Assembly: GCA_950075865.1 (NCBI GenBank) | Contig: CATMVA010000001.1 | Coordinates: 62,001-126,000, forward strand | Reading direction: 5' to 3' | Length of the DNA: 64,000 bases | Source: an uncultured Oscillospiraceae bacterium | Lineage (GTDB): Bacteria; Bacillota; Clostridia; Oscillospirales; Oscillospiraceae | In this document: positions 1 through 9,672 of the stretch, piece after piece | Layout of the letters: every line of letters begins with the position of its first letter | Numbering within the stretch: position 1 is the first letter of the stretch | Position numbers and translations under genes: made by a program | The notes under the pieces: generated by a model | Databases searched by the model: none | What the model was told of the DNA's origin: nothing | What the model saw: only the letters and a program-made list of their open reading frames with translations

Positions 1-1581
1 GTCCAACGCTGCTACAGTCAAGGTGCCTGTTGCGGCAGGCCATGCCTGGACCAATAATGCGGTACAAAGAGTAAGGATTAGTGCGGAGACTGGAATCAGT
101 GGCCGAATACTTTTCCGGCAAATGAGCCAAATGAAAAAGATGGTATAGGCTACTGCAAACCATCCGGCCAAATAGCCCGAGAGGAGGGAGATTGAAGCGT
201 ACGGCCACCGGGAGATACCCTGTGCGATCCAAATCACCCACCGGGAAGGCCAGGCGGTCAGCCAAGCCATGACGGTTCCGGCAGGTGGAAAACATAAACC
301 AATACACGCTGACAACAGACTGCCGACAAAGGAAACAGAAACAGCCCAAAGAGTAAGAAAATTTGTCAACGGTCCGACCAGAGACACGGAATTAAAATGA
401 ATGGCGGACAAAGGCGAGGTAAAGAGCAGAGCCCCCAATGTCACAGCTATGGTATTGCAAAGAAAGGATAAAATATTGCGCGCCAACCGTCCGGTACGGG
501 ACTTCCACTTTGGAAGAGCCTCCATCCATTTGGTTGCCAGATTTCCCGAGACGAGATAGATTCCGGCCACCGCTGCAAAGGAGAGCTGAAGACTGATGCT
601 GCGAGCCGCATAAGGGCAAAATACAAGAAGGAGGGCCAGGACGGCAGATAAGGTGGTAGGCTTGTCTTCCTCCCGACTTGTCAGCTGTGCCAGGAAGAGG
701 ATCCCAGTCATAATGGCGGCACGAAGGGCGGAGGGGGAGTTTCCTGCCACAGCAGCATAAAAGAAAACCAGCAGGATGCCGGCAATGGCGGCAAGCCTGT
801 TTCGTTTGCCGAACAGGGCCACAAATACACCAATCAAAAAGGTGAGATGGAGTCCAGATACCGCAACTATGTGGGAGATCCCGGCCCGCTTAAAGGCCGC
901 ATAAAGCCCAGTGGGGAGAAGATCCTTGTCTCCGGTAAGAAGGGCGACCGTATATCCGGAAACATCATCGGGAAAAACTTCCAGAACAACATCCTTCAAG
1001 GCTTTGGAAACGATCTGCGGCCAATATCGGACGGGAGGCAAAGCCGGCTTTTCCAGCAGGGCGACCTCGCCCCGGGTATAGCCCAGAAGATAGATCCCCT
1101 TGGAATCAAAGTAGTCAACAGTATCTCCATGGATCTGGTCGGAAGGAGAGAGTCGGACGGATGCGGATATCACATCCCCGGGAGACAGCTCCATGGCCTC
1201 CCAGCCGGCGTACAACCGGACCTTCGGTCCGTTTTTTCCGTTTTGTTGTAATCTGACTGTGAGAGAGTAGCCATAGGAGGTCTCTGTCGGGAAGTCAGCG
1301 ACCTCCATGGTATAGCCGATAGCCTCGTCACTGATATAAGCATGGGCCGGCGCCTTGAAGAAAAAACCATAGCAACTGTACCAGAGTAGTCCCAAAGCAA
1401 GTCCGGCGGCGGCAAGGACGGCTCTGGGACGATTCTTGCCCTGCAGAAACCGGGATAACAGAAGAAGTCCTGATCCGCAAAGGATCTCTGCCGGAATAAG
1501 AACAGGCTCCGGCAGAATATAGGCCGCCAGGAAAAAGGCGACTGAAAGCGCGGAAGAAAACCAGCACAGTCTGCGGATCAT
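1..1581 (-). CDS. comEC: ComEC/Rec2 DNA-uptake channel protein (3' part missing)
   Basis: The frame starts at ATG 1581 and runs off the left edge, giving 527 visible residues. It begins with several hydrophobic segments, followed by a soluble OB-like region and then more membrane segments. The competence-domain signature GISHIVAVSGLHL is read at about residues 231-243, which is diagnostic for ComEC. The last visible residues (TLTVAALD) are where the C-terminal metallo-beta-lactamase-like domain normally begins, so that domain lies outside the window. ComEC is the inner-membrane pore that passes single-stranded DNA during transformation. It is divergent from the glucan synthase gene. Function is from family knowledge; the ATG is preceded by a weak purine-rich stretch. 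Confidence 0.93.
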   Translation of the reverse strand, partial: MIRRLCWFSSALSVAFFLAAYILPEPVLIPAEILCGSGLLLLSRFLQGKNRPRAVLAAAGLALGLLWYSCYGFFFKAPAHAYISDEAIGYTMEVADFPTETSYGYSLTVRLQQNGKNGPKVRLYAGWEAMELSPGDVISASVRLSPSDQIHGDTVDYFDSKGIYLLGYTRGEVALLEKPALPPVRYWPQIVSKALKDVVLEVFPDDVSGYTVALLTGDKDLLPTGLYAAFKRAGISHIVAVSGLHLTFLIGVFVALFGKRNRLAAIAGILLVFFYAAVAGNSPSALRAAIMTGILFLAQLTSREEDKPTTLSAVLALLLVFCPYAARSISLQLSFAAVAGIYLVSGNLATKWMEALPKWKSRTGRLARNILSFLCNTIAVTLGALLFTSPLSAIHFNSVSLVGPLTNFLTLWAVSVSFVGSLLSACIGLCFPPAGTVMAWLTAWPSRWVIWIAQGISRWPYASISLLSGYLAGWFAVAYTIFFIWLICRKSIRPLIPVSALILTLCTALLVQAWPAATGTLTVAALD

Positions 1582-1708
1582 GGGATGCCACCTTTCGCTT
1601 GATACTGTGTGCTTATTGTAGCGTTTCTTGTCGAAAAAGGCAAGGCCTTCCTCCTCGTATGAAATCTCCACGGAATGTCAAAACTGGAGGGAGACAGGAG
1701 GAATACCA

Positions 1709-4700
1709 ATGAAACTTCTGGAATTAGGCAGGGAGACGGCCCTTTCGTTGCGAGCTTCAGGAAACTGCCGGGGAAGAAAGGCCGCAAAAGAGATCCGCAG
1801 GGCCGTGGAGGACATTGAACAAACACGCCAGGACCTTTCTTGCCGCGGCTGGGACAGAATTCCCGCCGGTGCAGAATGGCTGCTGGACAACGCATGGATC
1901 GCCAAGCGGGAAGGGAAAACGGCCGAGGAGGAACTTCGGAGCGGTTCTCTACGGACAGCAGAAGGCAAAGTATACCTCCTGGCGTTGGCCGCTGCCGTGG
2001 TCAAAGTGGCCGCCAGTATGGAACAGGATGATCTGGAGCAGTATCTGGCCGGTCTCCAACAGGGGAATGCCTTGACAGAGCGGGAGCTTTCCCTCTTTGT
2101 TCCGGCCTTGAAGGGGGCACTTTGCATTCGTCTCGCAGAACTCTGTCCCTCGCTAAGAGCAGAACCAAACAGGGATGATCTGGCAGCAGAGCTAAAGCAG
2201 ATCTTTACCGGATTCCGAACAATATCTTCCGCCAATCTGGGCCCTCTTCTGGAGCGCTCAAGCCCGGTGGAACAGATCCTACAAAATGATCCAGCCGGTG
2301 TCTACCCCGCTATGGACGAGGAGACCCGTGCCCGCTATCGTCACCAGGTTTGTTTGTTGGCCAAGCGCCACGGCTTTTCCGAACAGGAGACGGCGTCCCA
2401 GGTCCTGGAGCTGGCCCTGAATGCGCAGGGTGAGGAGCGCCATATCGGCTGGTTTCTCTTCATTCGCCCTTTGGGGATGCGAAAAAGGAAACCTACAGGT
2501 GTGCTCTATGTTGCCTGTATTCTTCTGCCGACCCTTTTTGTCGCCCTTTGGCTTGGCTTTCTGCTGGAAAGCCTGGCTCTGGTCTTGCTATTGTTGCTGA
2601 CTATTTCGGATCTGGTAAAAAATCTGGTGGATTTTATCGTGGTACGAACCATCCCCCCCAGACCGGTCCACCAAATGGATCTGTCGGAGGGGATCCCGGC
2701 CGAAGGCCGGACACTTTGTGTGATCGCAGGCCTTCTGACCGGAGAGAAAAGCGGAGACGAATACGCCGCGCTTTTAGAGCGGTATCGTTTGGCCAACCGG
2801 GACAGCGGCAAGGAGCTGCGTTTTGGACTGCTGGCTGATCTGCCGGACCGGGATGCCCCCATGGGCTCCGATCAGCGGAAGTGGGTAGGGAGAGCCCAAG
2901 AGGCCATCAAGGCCCTCAACGAAAAATATAGCGGCGGCTTTTATCTCTTTTTTCGGGAACCTGTATTTCATAAGACCGATGAGAGATACGTGGGCTGGGA
3001 GCGAAAGCGGGGGGCCCTTTTGGAGTTGACACGTTCCCTCAGAGGCCGCCCCTCCGGCGTGCGGGTCATGGCAGGCAGCGCCGGTGCGTTGAAAAGCACA
3101 CAATATATCATCACACTGGATTCCGATACCTCACTCAACGTAGGCGCGGCACGGGAACTGGTAGGAGCCATGCTTCACCCCCTGAACCGTCCTGTAGTGG
3201 ATCCTGAGCGGCGGGTAGTAGTCCGCGGCTACGGACTTCTTCAGCCACGGATCGGAGTCGATCTGAGGGCAGCCAACCGATCCCAGTTTTCCCGGATCTT
3301 TGCCGGGGTGGGCGGTATCGATCCCTATGGAGGAGCCTGCAGCGACGTCTATCACGACCTTTTCGACCGCGGCAGCTACACCGGAAAGGGTATTTTTCAG
3401 ATAGATACTTTTTTGACCTGCTTGGATGGCCGTTTTCCCCAAAACAGGATCTTGTCCCACGATCTTCTGGAGGGAGCCTATCTCCACGCGGGCTTGCTGG
3501 AGACGGTGGAGCTGACCGACGGTTACCCGTACAAGGTAAGCAGCTATTTTTCCCGTCTCCACCGCTGGATCCGGGGAGACTGGCAGCTTTTGCCCTGGCT
3601 TGGCCGCAGGGTAAAGGACGAATCGGGACGGTGGGAAAAGAATCCCATCACTTCCGTGGACCGATGGAAGCTATTTGACAACCTGCGCCGTAGCCTCTCA
3701 CCGGTTTCAACGTTGGTGGCTCTGTTGCTGGGTATGTGTCTTTCGGTGCCTGCGTTTGGAACGGCCGCGGTGCTGGCCATCGTGTCGGCATGGTCCAACC
3801 TGCTCCTGACCGGAGCCGACCTGGCTGTCCGGGGCGGGGTTGGGCTTCACCGGCGATATCATGCTACCATCATTGCCGGCCTCGGCGGTATGATCCTTCA
3901 GACCCTGGTCCAGCTTCTTTTTCTACCCTGGCATGCCTGGGTATGCGCCTCTGCGGTGTGTACCGCACTCTGGCGGAGCCTGATCAGCAAAAAGAAACGG
4001 CTGGAATGGGTCACAGCTGCTGCCACTGAGGGAAAGAAAAGCACCTTTTGGTCGGGTTTCCGGTCTCAATGGCCTACAGTGGCAGTAGGCAGCTTTGCCA
4101 TGATCTTTTCCCGCTTTCCGGCCGGAGCTGCTGTTGGCCTTGTGTGGGCGGCCTCACCGGTCTTTGCCTATGCCCTTTCCCGGCCAGTTCAGGAAAGGGA
4201 CGGGGCGGCAGAGGAAGATAGGCCATTTCTGCTTCATCAGGCAAACTTGATCTGGGGGTATTTTCGTGACTGGTTGCGGGAGGAAGACCACTGGCTCCCA
4301 CCGGACAACGTGCAGGAGAAGCCCTGGTTGGGGCCTGCCCGAAGGACCTCGCCCACCAACATCGGTATGACACTGCTGAGCTGTGTCTCCGCAGCCGATT
4401 TAGAACTTATTTGCAGGGGGCATGCAGTCAAATTGATTGCTCATATCCTTGATACGGTGGAAAGTCTTCCCAAATGGAAAGGTCATCTGTATAATTGGTA
4501 TGACACAGAGCATTGCGCGCCGCTGTATCCGAGATACGTCTCCACAGTGGACAGCGGAAATCTGCGGGGAAGCCTTATTGCCCTTCGGGAAACACTTTAC
4601 CAGTGGGGGGAAGGGGGACTGGCCAGGAGGGCCGAGGCCCTGTCTGACGCAATGGATCTGGCGCCGCTCTATGACAGGGAAAGACGCCTTTTCACCATCG

Positions 4701-7700
4701 GTTTTGATGTGGAAAAGGGAGAATTGACAGAAGGCTGGTACGATCTGCTGGCCAGCGAAGCCCGGCTGACCAGCTATTTGGCTGTCGCGTTGGGGGAGAT
4801 TGATCCTAAGCATTGGCGGAAGCTGGGCCGGGGTCTGGTGGGTGATAACAATTATTGTGGCATGGCCTCGTGGACGGGCACCATGTTTGAGTACTTTATG
4901 CCCAACTTGCTGCTGCCTTGCGAGGAGGGCAGCTTGATGTATGAGTCCCTGTCTTTCTGTGTTTACGCCCAAAAGCGGCGGGGAAGCCAGAGCAAGACAC
5001 CATGGGGAATTTCAGAATCCGGTTTTTATGCCTTTGACCCGGGTATGGCCTATCAATACAAGGCCAACGGAGTCCAAACGCTGGGTATGAAACGGGGCCT
5101 GGACAAGGAACTGGTGGTGGCGCCTTACGCATCCTTCCTTGCACTCCTTCTGGCACCCCGGAGTGCGGGACGGAACCTGCGCCGCCTCCAGGATATGGGA
5201 CTGGAGGGGACCTACGGTCTCTATGAGGCAGTGGATTTTACTCCGTCACGGCTCCAAATGGGGGAAGAGTGGGCGGCTGTGCGTTCCTTTATGGTTCATC
5301 ACCTGGGGATGAGCCTTGTCGCCATAGACAATGTGCTCAATGGCAATATTATGCAGGAACGGTTCTTGAAGGACTGTTCGATTGGGGCATTTCGGGAGCT
5401 TTTGCAGGAAAAGGTTCCTGTCGGGGCACCGATTATGAAGCCGGATCGCCAGTTACAAATGGAGCGTCCCCGTCCTTCCAGGCAAAGCCAATTCTGCCGG
5501 GAGGGAGTTGGATACAATTTGGTACACCCTGCTTGTCAGCTTCTCTCAAACGGTCTGATCTCAGCATTGTGCACTGACGCGGGGGGGGTACGGCTGATAG
5601 ATGACCGTGGAGAGACACCTCTGCTGACATGCTTCAGGGAGCGGTACCTCCCGGAGGGAGTCAACTTTTTCTATCGATCTGCGACGGGTGAGCTATCTCC
5701 ATTGACGGCCGCCCCTCTTTATGAGGAGGGGGAATATGCCTGGAAATCCGTCAACAGGGCTATGCAGTGGACGCGAAAAGAAAATGGCCAAGCATCAGAA
5801 ATATGCTTTGCTCTCCCCAAAGGACTGAGAGGCGGACTATGGACCGTGACACTGGATAAACCGATGGCCGGAGAGTTGATATGTTATCTGGAACCTGTTT
5901 TGAGCCGGGAGATGGATTATTTGGCCCATCCGGCTTATTCCAAACTCTCGCTCCAAAGTCGTGGCTGGGATCGGGGGGTAACTTTTCTCCGCCGCCCCAA
6001 GGATGGAAACCGCCAAGCGGCACTAGCGATCCTCTGGGATGGTGCCGGAAGCGTTTGGAGCACCAGCCGGGAGACAGCCCTCGGTCGGGGCGGCCTGAGA
6101 AATCTGGGCTATGCGCTGGCACAGCCATTTGAAAACAAAATAGATGGTGCAGTGTTGGATCCCTGTCTTTTGATCCGGATCCCCATTCAGGAGGGAAAAC
6201 GCTTTCAATTCCATCTGGCGCTTGGAACAGAGGACGGCGAGGAAGATGCGCTTCGGACAGCCAAAGACATTATGGCTCGATCTGAACAGATCCCAGGAAA
6301 TCTAGATGGACTTCTCCGGCAACTGCAGCTTTCAGTCGCTGACGGGGTCCGCGCAATGGAGTTGCTTTCCTGCCTTGCCTTCCCCGCGAAGAAAGAAAGG
6401 CGCTTTCCGCAATCGGCCCTTTGGGCTTATGGAGTTTCAGGAGATCTTCCGATTGGAGTGGTTCTGCCCCTTCAAAAAGAGGAAACATGGGATAGGTTTC
6501 CTTTTTGCGCTCATGCCCTTTTGAGGCAGCAAGGCTTTGCTTTTGATCTTGTTTGCTTGCTTTCGGATGGTGGAAACTATCTTTCTCCGCAAAAGAATGC
6601 TTTGATGGAGCAGCTCAAAGTATTGAGAATGGAAAGCGAAGTCGGTAGAAGGGGAGGTATCCATCTGGTGGAGTGCGTTCAGGAGAAGGACACCTTGCTT
6701 TGGAAGGACTGGGCAGCGGTGGTCATGGATGCCTCCGGGCATTGGACAGATAGTAGAGAAAGGCCTCTGGTACAGCCTCCGGACTTGCCTTGTAACGTCG
6801 GGAAAGGCTTGCGGGAGTGGAGGTACGACGGAGAGGGAAATTTTGTTTTGGAGATGGATGGTGGTTTGCCACCGGTAGGATGGAGTCATTTGTTGGTCAA
6901 TGAGGATTTTGGGTGGATTACGGATGAGACGGGCTGCGGACACTTGTGGCAGAAGAACTCCAGAGAAAATCAAATTACGGAATGGAATAATGATCCGCTG
7001 GCCGTTGGAGGGCCGGAATGGTTTGTTCTGGAGCTGAAAGGCTTGCGGCGCAGCGTGTTTGGGGATGGTGAACCGATTCGGGTGACCTATGGGCTCGGAT
7101 GGGCCAGATGGGAGAAAAAATGGGGAGAGAAAACAGTGCGGACAACTGCCCTGATCCCCTGGGGCGCAAGGGGTAGGATGATCTCGGTGGAGGTGCCGGG
7201 GGAGAAGGGGACCCTGCTTCACTCGGTAAGGGGGCAAGGAGAAACACTTTATGAAATTGCCGATAGTTGTACTCTGTTTACCAATGAAAACGGGACTTTT
7301 GAGGTGGATTTCGGGGGTTTTGAGGCAGGTTTGAAGGCGACGTCGGAAAAATGGCGGAGCATATGCTGCCGGCTGACGGTGGAGACCCCGGATGAGGCGC
7401 TGAATCACTATCTGAATGGCTGGTGTCTCTATCAGGTCATTGCTGGCCGGCTGCTGGGACGAACCTCCCACTATCAGAACGGCGGGGCTTACGGTTTCCG
7501 GGACCAGCTTCAGGATACACTGGCGCTGCTGCCCTTCGATGGGACGTGGACCCGGGACCAGATTTTGCGGTGCTGCCGGCACCAGTTCCCGGAGGGGGAT
7601 GTGCAGCACTGGTGGCATGAGGTGGAGGGGGAGGAGAACCGGGGAGTCCGGACCCGGATCTCGGACGACCTGCTGTGGCTGCCCTATGCGATCATACGGT

Positions 7701-8842
7701 ATCTGGAGACTTGGAACGACTGGGAGCTTCTTTCTGTACAGGAACATTACTTGTCAGCAGATCTTCTGAAGGAGGGAGAGGGGGACCGGTATGAGGTGCC
7801 GGATAACACCACTTTTTCCGAGGATGTCTACACCCACGCCTGCCGGGCCATCCGGCTTGTGTTGGAGCGGGGCACGGGAGAGCACGGCCTTTTGAAAATG
7901 GGGGCTGGAGACTGGAACGACGGCATGGACCAGGTGGGAAATCGTGGGCAGGGGGAAAGCGTATGGCTCACCTGGTTTGGGATCACAGTCCTGGACGGCT
8001 TTGGGCCCATCGCCCGGCATCAGGGGGATGGTGAGATGGCCAGCCTCTGTGAGGAATGGGGAGAGCACCTGCGGCAGGCGGCCAGGGATGCCTGGGACGG
8101 GGACTGGTATCTTCGGGGCTGGTACGACGATGGTTCGCCCCTGGGAAGCGCCCAGTGTCAAGAGTGCCAAATCGACTCCATCGCCCAAAGCTGGGCCGTG
8201 CTGGCGGGGGAGCGGGACGGACGGGCGAAACAGGCCCTCCGGTCTGCCCTGGACAGGCTCTTTGACCGGGAGGCGGGGATCGTTAAGCTCTTTGACCCCC
8301 CCTTTGACGACGGGCCGGCTAAGCCAGGATATATCAAGGGATATCTGCCCGGCGTACGGGAAAACGGCGGCCAGTACACCCACGCCGCCGTTTGGCTGGC
8401 CCTGGCCTGCTTCGGCCTGAAGGAGGCCGAGGAGGGGTATGAGGTGATGAAGGCTTTACTGCCCGAGAATCATCCCACGGAAATCTATAAGGCCGAACCC
8501 TATGTGCTGGCGGGAGACGTCTATTCCCACCCGGACCACCTGGGCCGGGGGGGCTGGAGCTGGTACACCGGGGCCGCAGGGTGGTTCTATCAGACGGCGG
8601 TGGGAGGGTTGCTGGGCCTCAGAGTCAAGGATGGACAGCTCTATGTGGACCCGGCCCTCCCGAAGGACTGGCCGGGGTGGAGCGCCCGGTGGGAGACCGA
8701 TGGGGGAAGCCTTTTCATTCGAGTCAGACGGGGAAGGATGAAGGCTGTCCTTCTGGACGGAACGCCGGTGGAGTCGGTGGACCTGGCGGACCTGCGGGGA
8801 GAGCACGGGCTGGAGGTCACGGTGGCAGAGGAAGGGGAATAG
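1709..8842 (+). CDS. Giant membrane GT84/GH94 protein, cyclic beta-glucan synthase (NdvB/Cgs) type
   Basis: A 2377-residue protein; ATG 1709 follows a good AGGAGG and is preferred to an upstream in-frame TTG at 1628. Membrane segments are visible near residues 262-310, 665-750 and 790-820. A GT84-like glycosyltransferase lies at about 360-640, with DSDTSL (about 470), GGIDPYGGACSDVYHD and HRWIRGDWQ. A central glycoamylase-like domain (GISESGFYAFDPG, about 1099) is followed by a C-terminal GH94 phosphorylase-like domain with AGDWNDGMD (about 2066) and GRGGWSWYTGAAGW. In Cgs proteins these parts polymerise, size and cyclise beta-1,2-glucan from UDP-glucose. That product is inferred here, since related Clostridia proteins are mostly uncharacterised. 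Third-position GC appears to rise from about 7380 onward, perhaps a mosaic origin. Confidence 0.88.
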   Translation: MKLLELGRETALSLRASGNCRGRKAAKEIRRAVEDIEQTRQDLSCRGWDRIPAGAEWLLDNAWIAKREGKTAEEELRSGSLRTAEGKVYLLALAAAVVKVAASMEQDDLEQYLAGLQQGNALTERELSLFVPALKGALCIRLAELCPSLRAEPNRDDLAAELKQIFTGFRTISSANLGPLLERSSPVEQILQNDPAGVYPAMDEETRARYRHQVCLLAKRHGFSEQETASQVLELALNAQGEERHIGWFLFIRPLGMRKRKPTGVLYVACILLPTLFVALWLGFLLESLALVLLLLLTISDLVKNLVDFIVVRTIPPRPVHQMDLSEGIPAEGRTLCVIAGLLTGEKSGDEYAALLERYRLANRDSGKELRFGLLADLPDRDAPMGSDQRKWVGRAQEAIKALNEKYSGGFYLFFREPVFHKTDERYVGWERKRGALLELTRSLRGRPSGVRVMAGSAGALKSTQYIITLDSDTSLNVGAARELVGAMLHPLNRPVVDPERRVVVRGYGLLQPRIGVDLRAANRSQFSRIFAGVGGIDPYGGACSDVYHDLFDRGSYTGKGIFQIDTFLTCLDGRFPQNRILSHDLLEGAYLHAGLLETVELTDGYPYKVSSYFSRLHRWIRGDWQLLPWLGRRVKDESGRWEKNPITSVDRWKLFDNLRRSLSPVSTLVALLLGMCLSVPAFGTAAVLAIVSAWSNLLLTGADLAVRGGVGLHRRYHATIIAGLGGMILQTLVQLLFLPWHAWVCASAVCTALWRSLISKKKRLEWVTAAATEGKKSTFWSGFRSQWPTVAVGSFAMIFSRFPAGAAVGLVWAASPVFAYALSRPVQERDGAAEEDRPFLLHQANLIWGYFRDWLREEDHWLPPDNVQEKPWLGPARRTSPTNIGMTLLSCVSAADLELICRGHAVKLIAHILDTVESLPKWKGHLYNWYDTEHCAPLYPRYVSTVDSGNLRGSLIALRETLYQWGEGGLARRAEALSDAMDLAPLYDRERRLFTIGFDVEKGELTEGWYDLLASEARLTSYLAVALGEIDPKHWRKLGRGLVGDNNYCGMASWTGTMFEYFMPNLLLPCEEGSLMYESLSFCVYAQKRRGSQSKTPWGISESGFYAFDPGMAYQYKANGVQTLGMKRGLDKELVVAPYASFLALLLAPRSAGRNLRRLQDMGLEGTYGLYEAVDFTPSRLQMGEEWAAVRSFMVHHLGMSLVAIDNVLNGNIMQERFLKDCSIGAFRELLQEKVPVGAPIMKPDRQLQMERPRPSRQSQFCREGVGYNLVHPACQLLSNGLISALCTDAGGVRLIDDRGETPLLTCFRERYLPEGVNFFYRSATGELSPLTAAPLYEEGEYAWKSVNRAMQWTRKENGQASEICFALPKGLRGGLWTVTLDKPMAGELICYLEPVLSREMDYLAHPAYSKLSLQSRGWDRGVTFLRRPKDGNRQAALAILWDGAGSVWSTSRETALGRGGLRNLGYALAQPFENKIDGAVLDPCLLIRIPIQEGKRFQFHLALGTEDGEEDALRTAKDIMARSEQIPGNLDGLLRQLQLSVADGVRAMELLSCLAFPAKKERRFPQSALWAYGVSGDLPIGVVLPLQKEETWDRFPFCAHALLRQQGFAFDLVCLLSDGGNYLSPQKNALMEQLKVLRMESEVGRRGGIHLVECVQEKDTLLWKDWAAVVMDASGHWTDSRERPLVQPPDLPCNVGKGLREWRYDGEGNFVLEMDGGLPPVGWSHLLVNEDFGWITDETGCGHLWQKNSRENQITEWNNDPLAVGGPEWFVLELKGLRRSVFGDGEPIRVTYGLGWARWEKKWGEKTVRTTALIPWGARGRMISVEVPGEKGTLLHSVRGQGETLYEIADSCTLFTNENGTFEVDFGGFEAGLKATSEKWRSICCRLTVETPDEALNHYLNGWCLYQVIAGRLLGRTSHYQNGGAYGFRDQLQDTLALLPFDGTWTRDQILRCCRHQFPEGDVQHWWHEVEGEENRGVRTRISDDLLWLPYAIIRYLETWNDWELLSVQEHYLSADLLKEGEGDRYEVPDNTTFSEDVYTHACRAIRLVLERGTGEHGLLKMGAGDWNDGMDQVGNRGQGESVWLTWFGITVLDGFGPIARHQGDGEMASLCEEWGEHLRQAARDAWDGDWYLRGWYDDGSPLGSAQCQECQIDSIAQSWAVLAGERDGRAKQALRSALDRLFDREAGIVKLFDPPFDDGPAKPGYIKGYLPGVRENGGQYTHAAVWLALACFGLKEAEEGYEVMKALLPENHPTEIYKAEPYVLAGDVYSHPDHLGRGGWSWYTGAAGWFYQTAVGGLLGLRVKDGQLYVDPALPKDWPGWSARWETDGGSLFIRVRRGRMKAVLLDGTPVESVDLADLRGEHGLEVTVAEEGE

Positions 8843-8855
8843 CCCCTATTTCCTG

Positions 8856-8884
8856 TTGCAAAACCGGGCAAAAAAGGATATAAT
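8856..8884 (+). promoter_or_regulatory. Sigma-A promoter for the LytTR operon
   Basis: TTGCAA (8856-8861) and TATAAT (8879-8884) are separated by exactly 17 bp. It starts 14 bp after the glucan synthase stop codon and lies upstream of a terminator-like hairpin, so the transcript would have to read through that hairpin to reach the regulator gene. Confidence 0.75.
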
Positions 8885-8912
8885 GGCCGTAAAGCGGCAG
8901 TTTTATGGGAGA

Positions 8913-8940
8913 GGGACGCCGGCGGGCGTCCCTTTTCTTT
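8913..8940 (+). terminator. Intrinsic terminator or leader attenuator
   Basis: GGGACGCC (8913-8920) pairs with GGCGTCCC (8925-8932) around a GGCG loop and is followed by TTTTCTTTT. It can end transcription of the glucan synthase gene, and because it lies downstream of the 8856 promoter it is also in the leader of the LytTR gene. Confidence 0.75.
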
Positions 8941-8960
8941 TGAGGAAGGAGGGATGGCTG

Positions 8961-9659
8961 GTGGCGTACCGTATCGGGGTCTGTGACGACAACCAGGCGG
9001 ACCTGGAGTTTGACCGCGCTTTGCTGGAACGCTGGGCGGCGCTGCGGGGGCTGGAGGTCCGGATCCTGACCTTCCCGTCGGCCGAGGCCTTCCTGTTTCA
9101 CTACGCCGAGGACAAGGCCTTTGACGCGCTCCTTCTGGATATCGAGATGGGGGAGATGGACGGGGTCACCATGGCCAAGGCCATCCGGGCGGAGAACCAG
9201 ACGGTCCAGATCATTTTTGTGACGGGCTACTCGGACTATATCGCCGAGGGCTACGAGGTGGCGGCCCTCCACTATCTGCTGAAGCCGGTGGGGGAGGAAA
9301 AGCTGTTTTCGGTGCTGGACCGGGCCCTGGAAAAGCGGCGGAGGGACGAGAAGTGTCTGGATCTGGAATGTGGGGGGAGCCTGGTCCGGATCCCGGTCTA
9401 TGAGATCCGCTACCTGGACGTTCACCAGAACTATGTGACGGTCCACGGCAGGGAGGACTACACGGTCAAGCGCACCCTGGGAGAGTTTGAGAAGGAGCTG
9501 GACAGCCGGTTTTACCGGGTGGGGCGGGGGCAGATCGTGAACCTGACCTGCGTCCGGCGGGTCACCCGGACCGACATCCGCCTCTCGGACGGGACGGTCC
9601 TGCCCCTGCCCAGAGGGGCTTACGAGCCCCTGAACCGGGCCATTATCGAACGAACCTGA
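8961..9659 (+). CDS. LytTR-family response regulator
   Basis: 232 residues from GTG 8961, chosen because AAGGAGGG lies seven bases upstream; the nearby ATG at 8954 is in another frame. The receiver domain (about 1-120) has the acidic pocket CDD near the N terminus, the phospho-acceptor Asp in LLLDIEMGEMDG (about residue 60) and a conserved Lys in LLKPVG. A LytTR DNA-binding domain follows (about 135-230; IRYLDVHQNYVTVHG, FYRVGRGQIVNL). Such regulators commonly control peptide export, bacteriocin or quorum-sensing genes. The kinase and two ABC exporter genes follow, which suggests one signalling-export unit. Confidence 0.93.
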   Translation: MAYRIGVCDDNQADLEFDRALLERWAALRGLEVRILTFPSAEAFLFHYAEDKAFDALLLDIEMGEMDGVTMAKAIRAENQTVQIIFVTGYSDYIAEGYEVAALHYLLKPVGEEKLFSVLDRALEKRRRDEKCLDLECGGSLVRIPVYEIRYLDVHQNYVTVHGREDYTVKRTLGEFEKELDSRFYRVGRGQIVNLTCVRRVTRTDIRLSDGTVLPLPRGAYEPLNRAIIERT

Positions 9660-9672
9660 TCGGAGGTGCCCC

